This document shows positions 1-7,449 of a DNA stretch of 32,314 nt, piece by piece. Source of the DNA: Bacillota bacterium (GTDB lineage Bacteria; Bacillota; Sulfobacillia; Sulfobacillales; Sulfobacillaceae); assembly GCA_021784595.1 (NCBI GenBank), contig JAJYHT010000041.1:1-32314 (forward strand), in the 5' to 3' direction. How positions within the stretch are numbered: position 1 is the stretch's first letter; every line of letters starts with the position of its first letter. A model generated the notes under the pieces. That model worked only from the letters and a program-made list of their open reading frames with translations. It searched no databases and was not told where the DNA came from. Made by a program: the position numbers and the translations under genes.

Positions 1-199
1 CCGGGGTCGTTTTTCTGATCCTTGTAGGACTCTTCGCAGGTAAACCGTTGTCCATAGGCGGCTACGATGTGGCCCCAGGGATAATCCGCTAAGCCGGGCG
101 ACACGAGCAGGAACCAGGGATTGGAACCAAAAACCGGAATAAGGGTTACTCGTCCCTGAGGGGCGCCTCTTGGTCGCTCTGAATCGGACCACGTCGCTC
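1..199 (-). pseudogene. C-terminal fragment of an IS4-type (DDE) transposase, running off the left edge
   Basis: Reading the minus strand from about 199 down to 1 gives an open frame of about 65 residues. It contains PWFLLVSPGLADYPWG followed by AAYGQRFTCEESYKDQKND. The pattern Y-x2-R-F-T-x-E-E-x3-D-x-K is the Y-(2)-R-(3)-E-(6)-K-like signature around the last catalytic Glu of IS4-family transposases, where RFT-EE-FRD-K is typical. A TGA stop lies in the same frame at about 199-201, immediately upstream. The rest of the protein is therefore lost, frameshifted or in another frame: the 95-codon frame upstream (to 485) shows no convincing transposase sequence. The fragment continues beyond the window, so its true 3' end and inverted repeats cannot be seen. 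I infer an insertion-sequence remnant; similarity to a named IS was not tested. Confidence 0.6.
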
Positions 200-483
200 A
201 TGCGCTGGACCAGAGCATCAGGCAACCAAGGCCCCGGCCTCCCCAACGCCAAAACCACGGATTCAACGACAACCCTCCTCCCGCGTGGGGCAAACGGAGG
301 GACGATGGGGGCATTGCGTGTGTGCCCATAGCTGAGGAGTAGGTCAATCTGCCACAGCCGACAGCTTCTTTGATGGCGAGCCGCCCTGACCTCTTACTCA
401 ATTCCCACTTTGGGATAATATGGGACTGGGCGACTCTGAAACACTCTTGTTGGTGGTTACGTTTTAAGGAGGTGTGTGAGAAC

Positions 484-1156
484 ATGTTTAAGCTTAAATT
501 ATGGGGAATCGGAATTGCGCTGGGTCTGTTCTAGCAAGCGGCTCTTCGGCATTTGCGATATCTGGTTGCCCATACTCCCCTAACTATTACGCGGGGGGTA
601 CCGATACGGGGACCAATACCTACTATGGCGTACAAGGATAGATCTCGGCACACAGTGAGTCGGTTCCTGATTCAAATTACAACTTCACTGATGAGGCCAT
701 GCACATCATTGCTAGTAGTCCAAGTTCATCCGCAAATGGTCTAGAGATTGGCTGGTACGTTGGTTGGGAGAATGGTAATGGCACATATGTGACGAGTCCC
801 CATGTATACGGTACACTCAATGGTCCTGCCGAGATAGACGGTCCCAGTGTATCAACTTCATCTGACTATCACTATGTCACCTATACAGACTCCAATAACG
901 TCGCCCATTTTATATTGCGGTCAAGTCAAACAGGGACGGATTTATGGTTTAACACGGAATCGTACCCGGGTACTCCAGGGGGGACAGCGGGGGGGAAACT
1001 AATAATAACACGCTACCAATGGGTCCATCGACATTAAGTGGGCTTAATCACTTAAATGGCGCTGGACAGTGGTTTTTGTGGCCCGGGTTGTCGCCGTGTG
1101 CGGATTCCCCATATTCTGTGACATCATATTCCAGCACGTCAGTGTCCAACGATTAG
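484..1156 (+). pseudogene. Decayed gene for an exported protein of unknown function
   Basis: A strong ribosome binding site (aaggaggt, about 467-474) precedes ATG 484. The first 16 codons encode a basic start and hydrophobic core (MFKLKLWGIGIALGLF), then hit TAG at 532. Moving to the frame that reads CTA at 531 continues with LASGSSAFA, a normal signal-peptide cleavage region, and a mature chain beginning ISGCPYSPNYYAGG. This frame has a TAG at 639-641, then continues to about 1000 with Tyr/Gly/Ser/Thr-rich text (GLEIGWYVGWENGNGTYV) typical of a secreted beta-rich protein. A further shift at the G runs 978-983 and 989-995 leads to a third frame (MGPSTLSGLNHLNGAGQWF) that stops at 1156. So there are at least two frameshifts and one amber stop. 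Family unknown. Homopolymer-associated sequencing errors are an alternative explanation. Confidence 0.6.
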
Positions 1157-1183
1157 TCAATTGATCGGGAGGAGGCAAAAAAT

Positions 1184-1842
1184 ATGTAGCGGCAGCACAT
1201 ACTGTCCATCGCGGGAGGATTTGTGGCGTTATTTGTTGTCGCGGGAGCGGCAATTCTTCATCACACACAAATTCAAGCATTAACCAATGTTTCGGGGTTG
1301 CTGTCCACGCAACTTCCACCTGCCCTTCCGCAGACGGCAGGATTACCACCTATTGCCAGCTTGACCCTTGAATCGTCGGGTAGTGCACTACTTTGGATGG
1401 GGAAAGATGGTTCCGGACCCTTTTACCCCAGCTCAATTGGGGCTCAAAGCTGGTCTTGCTCAAATCTGGTCGTCGAGCGCGGCGGTTGCCCAATATGGAT
1501 CGCTGGGTCACGGACTTCAACTTCCGTTGCCGGCGAATTTTGTGGCGGTGCACCCTGGGCAACCGCTAGAGGTCTACGTTATTGAATTGCAATTCAATAA
1601 TACAAAAGCATCTCAAACGTTGCTCAGCAATAAGGATTACAATTTTCATCTGCCGATATATCAAAATATCGTGACATCCTGGCCCCAAACCATTAACGGA
1701 GGCTGGGCGTATCCCATGGCTGTCCCAATAGACCGAATATCTATATCAATGGGCCAATGGAGATTACTGGAACCAAGTTGCAGTGTTAGGAAATGTCTCC
1801 ACAGCACAAGCCATGACTGTAGCTCAGCAATTGAACAACTAA
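1184..1842 (+). pseudogene. Decayed gene for a membrane-anchored or exported protein of unknown function
   Basis: A near-perfect ribosome binding site (gggaggagg, 1168-1175) sits 8 nt before ATG 1184, but the second codon is TAG (1187-1189). The same frame then reads a classical hydrophobic N-terminal segment (ILSIAGGFVALFVVAGAAIL) and an extracytoplasmic stretch to about 1400. The coding pattern next moves to another frame (WGKMVPDPFTPAQLG through AVHPGQPLEVYVIELQFNN to YPMAVPIDRIS at about 1740). It finally moves to a third frame that reads YQWANGDYWNQVAVLGNVS and ends in TAA at 1840-1842. That C-terminus, with a closing ALxxAxxL-like helix, resembles the end of extracytoplasmic domains found in anti-sigma or lipoprotein-sorting-like proteins, but I cannot name the family. 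It has two frameshifts plus one nonsense codon, the same kind of damage as its upstream neighbour. Confidence 0.6.
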
Positions 1843-1897
1843 ATAAACGTCTCGTTTGGCACGACAAATTGAATTACACGTGTGACCTCGCGTGGCG

Positions 1898-1955
1898 AAT
1901 ACCCGAATCGGGTGGTCGGTGGTCGGAGAAATCTGTCCGATTCGGGTATTTTTCT
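1898..1955 (+). terminator. Rho-independent terminator-like hairpin
   Basis: A perfect 14-bp inverted repeat has arms AATACCCGAATCGG at 1898-1911 and CCGATTCGGGTATT at 1937-1950, separated by a 25-nt loop. The second arm runs directly into TTTCTC, giving TTTTTCTC. It lies 56 bp after the last stop codon of the broken gene pair and probably ended that transcript. The loop is longer than usual, so a protein-binding or recombination site is a weaker alternative. Confidence 0.65.
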
Positions 1956-2545
1956 CTGGCGGGGACAGGAGCGTTATCCACTTATCCGGGTTGAGTGGAT
2001 TGGCCCTGATTGCCCTGGTGGACGTACCCGGATCGTATGGCATTGCTCGAGTGGCCAGAGGCCGATTACGGTTCAAACCGCGGCAAATCGGCGAACCGCC
2101 GAAGCCACGTGGTCCCGATTCATGACAACGCGTCACCGTTAAGGCATACCCGGGGAAGACCGCCCAAATCCTAGGCTTCGAGCCTGCCTCTCAGATAGGT
2201 CCAATCCCCGGTCCCCTTGCGGGGCCCCCGCTGAAGCTCGGATCAACATCTGGGGCGTACGAGCCCGTGTACGTCAGGAGGAGCCGCTCAGGATTTGGGG
2301 CACCGCACCGATAGAATTGGTAGTGGTTGGCAGGGATAAAACGGCATATTCCTGCAGGTGTTGATCCTGGCCCGGGGCCAATATTTATTCCCAAAATAAA
2401 AGTGTTGACATATCCGATAACATCTGTGAGGACTGCGGGTCCCGTTAGGGGCCGAGAAAAGCCGAAAGAGATTATCGTAGTTTTTTTAACCAGTAAATCT
2501 GCTATTATTCGCCGAGATGGCGTCAGAGCCGGGCGGTCTCTTTGA
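1956..2545. other. Region without a convincing gene between the decayed genes and remA
   Basis: No ORF here has both a good ribosome binding site and recognisable protein character. The only candidate is a 44-codon ORF with one hydrophobic segment (1991-2125), listed separately. A 67-codon minus-strand ORF (2191-2394) is Pro/Gly-rich with no start signal. A TTGACA at 2405-2410 has no acceptable -10 element at 16-18 bp. The stretch where yicC and gmk would be expected upstream of remA and rpoZ in many Firmicutes contains neither. Confidence 0.5.
1991..2125 (+). CDS. Possible 44-residue single-span membrane protein (weak)
   Basis: From TTG 1991 the frame encodes a short hydrophobic stretch (LSGLALIALVDV) followed by a basic, Pro-rich tail (RGRLRFKPRQIGEPPKPRG) ending at TGA 2125. 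That layout fits a small single-pass membrane protein with a cytosolic tail. The only ribosome binding site candidate (aggag at about 1967) is about 19 nt away, which is too far, and TTG is the only start. No family is recognised. It could equally be a fragment of a larger decayed gene or chance, so confidence is low. Confidence 0.22.
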   Translation: MSGLALIALVDVPGSYGIARVARGRLRFKPRQIGEPPKPRGPDS

Positions 2546-2575
2546 TTGACACCTGATTGCTTAGTCCCTTATCAT
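2546..2575 (+). promoter_or_regulatory. Sigma-A-type promoter for the remA-rpoZ-coaBC run
   Basis: A perfect -35 box TTGACA (2546-2551) is followed after 18 bp by TATCAT (2570-2575), one mismatch from TATAAT. It lies about 85 bp before the remA start with no intervening gene. The aroF promoter at 28448 uses the same -10 hexamer, which supports this as a genuine promoter type in this genome. The leader 2582-2659 shows no obvious riboswitch or attenuator. Confidence 0.6.
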
Positions 2576-2659
2576 AAAATGAATGAGAAATCCCACCCAA
2601 TTCGCCGCCAAGACGAGATTTCCCATCGTACCTTGAGTAGATTACGGGAGGCCTGAAGC

Positions 2660-2950
2660 TTGGACATAAAGTTGGTCAATATTGGTTTTGGCAATATCGT
2701 GTCAGCTAACCGCATTGTAGCTATTGTGAGTCCAGACTCGGCCCCTATCAAACGCATCATAACGGAGGCTCGGGATCAGGGCGTGTTGGTGGATGCGACG
2801 TATGGGCGTCGAACGCGGGCGGTGATTATTACCGACAGCGATCATGTGATATTATCGGCAGTGCAGCCGGAAACGGTTGCCAACCGGTTAAGCAGTCGTG
2901 AAACATCCTCGACCGAGGATGAAGAAGACGACGAGGAGGATACCGAATAA
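2660..2950 (+). CDS. remA: RemA-family (DUF370) DNA-binding regulator
   Basis: The 96-residue protein begins [21 protein letters not shown], the near-invariant start of the DUF370/RemA family. Arg18, Arg50 and Arg51 fall at the positions known in Bacillus RemA to matter for function. In Bacillus, RemA forms ring-shaped oligomers that bind DNA and activate biofilm matrix and osmoprotection genes; the role in this organism is inferred. TTG at 2660 is chosen because it gives the family N-terminus, with gggagg about 8 nt upstream. The last 14 or so residues ([12 protein letters not shown]) are an acidic tail not usual for RemA. It is the first gene after the promoter and is followed 3 nt later by rpoZ. 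The gmk gene that commonly sits between these two is absent. Confidence 0.88.
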   Translation: MDIKLVNIGFGNIVSANRIVAIVSPDSAPIKRIITEARDQGVLVDATYGRRTRAVIITDSDHVILSAVQPETVANRLSSRETSSTEDEEDDEEDTE

Positions 2951-2953
2951 TTT

Positions 2954-3163
2954 ATGGGCCATCGACTAAGTTTGCAAGAACTCACGGATCAGGCCGAGAG
3001 CAAGTACGCTTTGGTGGTTGCTGCCGCTCGGCGCGGACGAGCTATTATGGACGGGCATCAACCGTTGATGGACGCCACGGCCACTAAACCGGTGACAATT
3101 GCCTTGCAGGAAATTCAGCAAGGACTGATTCGCGTAGAAGTACCACCTGTCGGCATTAAATAA
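2954..3163 (+). CDS. rpoZ: RNA polymerase omega subunit
   Basis: This 69-residue protein starts LSLQELTDQAESKYALVVAAARRGRAI, matching the omega-subunit pattern in which SKY.LV..aakRAR is followed by conserved helices, and then KPVTIALQEIQQGLI. Omega binds the beta-prime C-terminus and helps RNA polymerase assembly. The length is normal for Firmicutes. The ribosome binding site (gaggagga) lies inside the end of remA, 3 nt upstream of ATG, and coaBC starts 2 nt after the stop, so the three genes should be co-transcribed and probably translationally coupled. The rpoZ-coaBC-priA order is a conserved bacterial neighbourhood, which supports the assignment. Confidence 0.88.
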   Translation: MGHRLSLQELTDQAESKYALVVAAARRGRAIMDGHQPLMDATATKPVTIALQEIQQGLIRVEVPPVGIK

Positions 3164-3165
3164 CC

Positions 3166-4365
3166 ATGAGGGTTATTTTCGGGGTGAGCGGCGGAATCGC
3201 CGCGTATAAGGCGGCGACTCTGCTATCGCGCTTAGTCCAGCGTGGCCATGACGTACAGGTGCTCATGACGGCGGGAGCTACTCAATTTGTCACACCGCTA
3301 ACATTTGAAGCGCTGTCAGGTCGCGCGGTTGGGGTACAGACAACTGACCAACCTATGGGTCCTATTTCTCATGTCAAGCTAGGCAATTGGGCCGAAGTGC
3401 TAGCCGTGGTTCCGGCCACGGTGGGGATCTTGTCCCGAATGGCGATAGGTCAGCCGACTGACTTGCTATCCCTGACCTATATGAGTTACCAAGGTCCAGT
3501 GGTGGTGGCTCCAGCTATGGAACCCAAAATGTGGCAGCACCCACAGACGGTAGCTCATTGTGAGCGTCTTAAAACTGAGGGTGTCCAAATTTACGGGCCG
3601 GTGGCAGGCCACTTAGCTTCCGGTGAAACCGGCTGGGGACGACTTATCGATACCGACTTTTTGGTGCGCGCGATTGAACATGCAGCCGATGCCCGGGAGT
3701 TATCGCATACCCGTGTACTAATCACCGGCGCATCGACCTGGGAGCATTTTGATCCAGTGCGGGCGCTGACCAACCCATCGACGGGCATGATGGGATTTGA
3801 ACTGGCTCAGGAAGCGGCGTTTAGGGGTGCCCAGGTGATTTATGTGCATGGGCCGGGCGGAGCGCAGTTTGGCACGTTGCACCCCAATATTTTGCCGGTT
3901 GCGGTCACCAATGCCAAGGAAATGTACGACGCCGTCTTTCATCACATTGAGGACACCAATATAATGGTATCCGCAGCGGCCGTATCGGATTTTCGGCCTG
4001 AACGCATGGCCGCCCAAAAGCTTCATAAAGACAGCGTATCGGACTGCTGGCAGATGATTCGCAACCCCGACATTCTTCAGGACGTGGGTCAACGCTATGG
4101 AGACAGAAAGTTTTTAGTGGGATTTGCTGCCGAGACGGAAAATGTGGTGGAATCGGCGCTGAAGAAATTGGAGCGTAAACGTCTGGACCTCGTGGTGGCC
4201 AACCAAGTCGGGGCGCACCAAGGCTTTGGGTCGAGCGATCATCGGGCGCACCTGTTGGATCGCTACGGCGGCCGTCAAACATTGGACCCAATGACAAAAG
4301 AGCAGTCTGCGCGCATAATTTGGGACCGGATAATCCAGTTGCTTAAACGAGATCACAATGTTTGA
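3166..4365 (+). CDS. coaBC: Bifunctional phosphopantothenoylcysteine decarboxylase / phosphopantothenate-cysteine ligase
   Basis: The protein (399 aa) carries both activities of CoA synthesis: joining cysteine to 4'-phosphopantothenate (CoaB) and decarboxylating the product to 4'-phosphopantetheine (CoaC). The flavoprotein half is residues 1 to about 185, starting VIFGVSGGIAAYKAA, with His69 in ISHVKLGNWAE as the equivalent of the catalytic His. The ligase half begins near 185 with ITGASTWEHFDPVRALTN and includes FLVGFAAETEN and KKLERKRLDLVVANQVG. Two normally conserved decarboxylase positions differ: the PAMN motif is PAME (116-119), and the substrate-flap Cys (LACG) is Ser152 in LASGETGWGRL. 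Actinobacterial enzymes also deviate at these positions, so activity is still likely. ATG 3166 follows rpoZ by 2 nt; the last 8 nt overlap the next gene. Confidence 0.92.
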   Translation: MRVIFGVSGGIAAYKAATLLSRLVQRGHDVQVLMTAGATQFVTPLTFEALSGRAVGVQTTDQPMGPISHVKLGNWAEVLAVVPATVGILSRMAIGQPTDLLSLTYMSYQGPVVVAPAMEPKMWQHPQTVAHCERLKTEGVQIYGPVAGHLASGETGWGRLIDTDFLVRAIEHAADARELSHTRVLITGASTWEHFDPVRALTNPSTGMMGFELAQEAAFRGAQVIYVHGPGGAQFGTLHPNILPVAVTNAKEMYDAVFHHIEDTNIMVSAAAVSDFRPERMAAQKLHKDSVSDCWQMIRNPDILQDVGQRYGDRKFLVGFAAETENVVESALKKLERKRLDLVVANQVGAHQGFGSSDHRAHLLDRYGGRQTLDPMTKEQSARIIWDRIIQLLKRDHNV

Positions 4366-4789
4366 CCGCCCTTTTTCAGAAATACACCCCGGCGACTTGT
4401 GGCAAAGCCCAGAGCGGCGCATTGCAACGCAGGATCGCATGTTTTTCGCGACGTGGAGCGGGGATGATTATGCCTTGCACACAGATCCGTCATATGCCGC
4501 CCAGACTCGCTATGGCACGCCCATTCTTCATGGTCTGGCTGTTTTAAGCGTCTCCTTTGGGTTGATCCCACTGAAGGCGCCGCATGTCGTAGCGCTCTAT
4601 GGTTTAAACCACGTCCGCTTCGTTTCTCCAGTGTTTGATGACTCTGTGATTTTTTCCGAACTGGTGTGTCAAAAGACGGAAATCACCAAATCGGGGGGAC
4701 TGGTAACTGCCGAGTTGTCGGCCAAGTTCGACACCGGACAAACCGCTATGGTCGCGGAATTGCTGGTTTTGATGCAGGTGCCGTCATGA
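4358..4789 (+). CDS. MaoC-like hot-dog fold dehydratase/hydratase
   Basis: The 143-residue protein carries the hydratase-2 signature: GDDYALHTDPSYAAQTRYG followed by TPILHGLA, with the Asp and His of the D-x4-H pair (ALHTD) and the hot-dog helix. The family hydrates or dehydrates enoyl-CoA or enoyl-ACP thioesters; single-domain members of this length act as dimers. The substrate cannot be told from sequence. It overlaps coaBC by 8 nt and priA by 4 nt (ATGA), so it belongs to the same transcript, although this position between coaBC and priA is not usual. A link to acyl-CoA metabolism beside a CoA biosynthesis gene is suggestive only. No catalytic residue is obviously missing. Confidence 0.78.
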   Translation: MFDRPFSEIHPGDLWQSPERRIATQDRMFFATWSGDDYALHTDPSYAAQTRYGTPILHGLAVLSVSFGLIPLKAPHVVALYGLNHVRFVSPVFDDSVIFSELVCQKTEITKSGGLVTAELSAKFDTGQTAMVAELLVLMQVPS

Positions 4790-6948
4790 GAATTGCCGAA
4801 GTGGTGATTGACCGATCAGTCCGAGGCCTGGATCGGTCGTGGTCGTATGCCATTCCTCAACCTCTTGAGCCTTTAGCGGTGGGTACCCGCGTCGAAGTGC
4901 CGCTCGGCAACGGAAAAGCTCAGGGAATTGTCGTGGCGGTGGAGCCAGCCAGTCCATTGCCGGCGGAAGTGGAGATAAAGGCCGTCATCCGGGTTTTGGA
5001 CCCCTATCCAGTGCTCACAGAGGAAATGTTGGACTTGGCGCGTTGGATGGCGGAGCGCTATGTCTGCTATTTGCCGCAGGCCCTAAAGGCCATGGTCCCA
5101 TCAGCAGTGCGTCGTGGAGTGCGCCCACCTGTGAAGTGGCGATACCGCGCCACGGGACAACGGCACAAGCGCAGTTCTCTCAAACAAACGCTATGGGAAT
5201 GGCTGCACGACCATCCTGGCGCCACGCGCCAAGAAATTCAGCAGACTTTGGGAGACAAAAGCGGGGCTGCGATCCAAGCGCTCCTGGCAGAAGGCTCGGT
5301 AGTGGCGGAAGAAGATCATGCGAGCGCCCCTTTAACGGTGACTGACTTACCCTATGACTTAAACGAAGACCAGGTGCGGGCAATAACCGCCATTCGGGAA
5401 CGCCGCTTCAATCAATGGCTTTTGGAAGGCGTAACCGGGTCTGGCAAAACCGAAGTCTATTTGGCTGTGCTTGACGAGATCTTACAGCAGGGTGGACAGG
5501 CATTGGTGCTGGTTCCAGAAATCGCGTTAACACCTCAGACCTGGGAGCGGTTCGCCCAGCGCTTTCCAAACTCGGTCCAGGTGTGGCACTCGGGACTGGC
5601 TGACCGAGATCGGGCGAAAATTTGGTTTGACATCCAGCACGATCGGCCCGCGGTAGTCATAGCAGCGCGCTCCGGCGTGTTTTTGCCTTTTCGCCGCTTG
5701 CGTCTAGTGGTTATTGACGAAGAACAGGAAACCAGCTACAAACAGGACGAACATCCACGCTATCATGCTCGCGATGTCGCCATAAGGCGTGCCCAAAGCT
5801 TTGGCGCCACCGTAATATTAGGCTCTGCCACCCCAAGCGCGGAGACCGCCTGGGCGGCCCGTGAAGAAAAGATTGGCTGGCTCAAATTGCCCCATCGCGT
5901 GATGCAGCGCAGTTTGCCTCACATGAATGTGGTGGATATGCGCCAAGAGTTGGAGGGGGGCAACCGGGGCATTTTCAGCCAGGCGCTTACCGTAGCGGTT
6001 GGTTCGGCACTGGACAAAGGGCACCAAGTCCTGCTGTTTTTAAATCGCCGGGGATTTTCCACCTTTGTCCTCTGCCGGGCGTGCGGCCAAGCCATCGGCT
6101 GTCCGCACTGCGCGGTGACCCTGACCTATCACAGCGACCAGGAGCGCCTGCGGTGCCATTATTGCGATTTTCAAATCCCGGTGCCCAACGAGTGCCCCAC
6201 GTGCCACAGCTCTAAGATCCGACATTTTGGCGCGGGTACGGAACGAGTGGTGGCAGAAGTGGAGCGGCTTTGGCCCAAAGCACGGATTATGCGCGCGGAC
6301 CGGGACAGCCTGACCACCCGCGACAGTTATTACACCATGTATCGCACATTCCTTGAGGGGAAGGCGGATGTTTTGGTGGGAACTCAAATGATTGCCAAGG
6401 GCATGGATTTCCCTATGGTGGCGGTGGTGGGAATCGTGGCGGCCGACATGGGGCTGCATTTTCCTGATTTTCGGAGCGGAGAGCGCACGTTTCAGCTTTT
6501 GGTTCAGTCTGGGGGCAGAGCCGGCCGAGGTAGCGTGCCCGGCCAGGTCGTTGTACAGACTTACAATCCCGAGCATTACGCGATCCAGCACGCCGTAACC
6601 CAGGACGTGCAAGCGTTTTTGCAACAAGAATTCGAAATGCGTCGCGAATTGCAATACCCACCTTTTGGGAGCCTGTGGCTTTTAGAGCTCAGTGGCCCAG
6701 CAGAACCCACGGCATTGGAAATGGCTCATGAAGTCGCCAGGCAACTGGCCTGGCGATTGGAAGGACTAGAAGCCACCATTTTGGGTCCTAGCGCAGCGCC
6801 GTTGTTGAAAATCCGCAATCATTTCCGATATCATATACTGGTTAAATCAACACTTGCGCAAGAGGCGCGGGTTGGCATCCAGTTGTCGCAGTGTCAGGGG
6901 GAGTTTCCCGAGCTCAGTGTCACGGCCGACCCCTATTTTATGTTGTAG
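4786..6948 (+). CDS. priA: Primosomal protein N', replication restart helicase PriA
   Basis: The 720-residue 3'-5' superfamily 2 helicase recognises abandoned forks and reloads the replisome. The start is ATG 4786, overlapping the previous TGA, because it gives the family N-terminus MRIAEVVIDRSV; longer upstream frames are spurious. In order it has an N-terminal 3' DNA-binding domain (1 to about 100), Walker A GVTGSGKTEVYL (about 213), and a motif II that reads DEEQ rather than DEEH (about 310, IDEEQETSYKQDEHPRYHARD). Eight zinc-binding Cys follow in CRACGQAIGCPHC, CHYC and CPTC (about 428-475), then GTQMIAKGMDFP and SGGRAGRG. Length is slightly short for the family but complete. The His-to-Gln change in motif II sits at the coupling residue and is worth noting. 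Confidence 0.93.
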   Translation: MRIAEVVIDRSVRGLDRSWSYAIPQPLEPLAVGTRVEVPLGNGKAQGIVVAVEPASPLPAEVEIKAVIRVLDPYPVLTEEMLDLARWMAERYVCYLPQALKAMVPSAVRRGVRPPVKWRYRATGQRHKRSSLKQTLWEWLHDHPGATRQEIQQTLGDKSGAAIQALLAEGSVVAEEDHASAPLTVTDLPYDLNEDQVRAITAIRERRFNQWLLEGVTGSGKTEVYLAVLDEILQQGGQALVLVPEIALTPQTWERFAQRFPNSVQVWHSGLADRDRAKIWFDIQHDRPAVVIAARSGVFLPFRRLRLVVIDEEQETSYKQDEHPRYHARDVAIRRAQSFGATVILGSATPSAETAWAAREEKIGWLKLPHRVMQRSLPHMNVVDMRQELEGGNRGIFSQALTVAVGSALDKGHQVLLFLNRRGFSTFVLCRACGQAIGCPHCAVTLTYHSDQERLRCHYCDFQIPVPNECPTCHSSKIRHFGAGTERVVAEVERLWPKARIMRADRDSLTTRDSYYTMYRTFLEGKADVLVGTQMIAKGMDFPMVAVVGIVAADMGLHFPDFRSGERTFQLLVQSGGRAGRGSVPGQVVVQTYNPEHYAIQHAVTQDVQAFLQQEFEMRRELQYPPFGSLWLLELSGPAEPTALEMAHEVARQLAWRLEGLEATILGPSAAPLLKIRNHFRYHILVKSTLAQEARVGIQLSQCQGEFPELSVTADPYFML

Positions 6949-6966
6949 ATCCGGGAGGGTTTAATA

Positions 6967-7449
6967 ATGATGGAAATCCGCACCGTGGGCGACGAGGTGC
7001 TGCGGCGCCAAGCCAAACCGGTCAAAGCGGTGACGGCAGCGGTCCGCCGTTTGTTGGACGAGATGGCGCTGACCATGCGCGCCGAAGAAGGCATTGGACT
7101 GGCCGCACCGCAAGTGGGGGTAACCAAACGCATCTTAGTAGCAGATATCGGTGAAGGCCTAATTGAGCTCATCAATCCAGTAATTCTTCATGCCGAGGGC
7201 TATCAGCTTGGCCTTGAGGCATGCCTGTCGATCCCCGATGTGGTGGGAGAGGTAGAACGCTCAGAAAATATACGTCTGACCGGAATGAACCGGGATGGCC
7301 ACCAGATCTGGATGGAAGCGAGTGGCCTTTTGGCCCGTTGTCTGCAGCATGAAATTGATCACTTGGATGGCATTTTGTTTACAGACCGCGCTATTCGGAT
7401 TTTGAGCGAGGAGGAAATGGCGGCGCGAAACGAGGTGGTGCTCGATTAA
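6967..7449 (+). CDS. def: Peptide deformylase
   Basis: This 160-residue metalloenzyme removes the formyl group from the N-terminal methionine of new proteins. All three motifs are visible: GIGLAAPQVG (42-51), EACLS (84-88, with Ala where Gly is usual, keeping the metal ligand Cys86) and HEIDHLDG (128-135) with two metal-binding His and the catalytic Glu. The start ATG 6967 has a clear ribosome binding site (gggagg, about 6954), 18 nt after priA; the next codon is also ATG (6970). The priA-def-fmt-rsmB order is conserved in Firmicutes and pairs deformylation with Met-tRNA formylation by the next gene. The short C-terminus fits a compact enzyme. Confidence 0.93.
   Translation: MMEIRTVGDEVLRRQAKPVKAVTAAVRRLLDEMALTMRAEEGIGLAAPQVGVTKRILVADIGEGLIELINPVILHAEGYQLGLEACLSIPDVVGEVERSENIRLTGMNRDGHQIWMEASGLLARCLQHEIDHLDGILFTDRAIRILSEEEMAARNEVVLD

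Noticed and set aside
484-1189. Possible amber (TAG) recoding, since the interrupting stop codons in the two broken genes are all TAG
   Set aside because: Frameshifts are also needed to restore both proteins, other genes in the window end normally in TAG, and no pyrrolysine or suppressor machinery is visible.
2191-2394. 67-codon Pro/Gly-rich minus-strand ORF
   Set aside because: No ribosome binding site, no recognisable fold and GC-driven composition.
2405-2440. TTGACA at 2405-2410 as a promoter
   Set aside because: No -10-like hexamer occurs 15-19 bp downstream and no gene follows closely.
6040-6654. 204-codon minus-strand ORF antisense to priA
   Set aside because: It lies entirely within a well-supported priA frame, has His/Arg-rich low-complexity composition and no ribosome binding site; a shadow of GC-rich codons.
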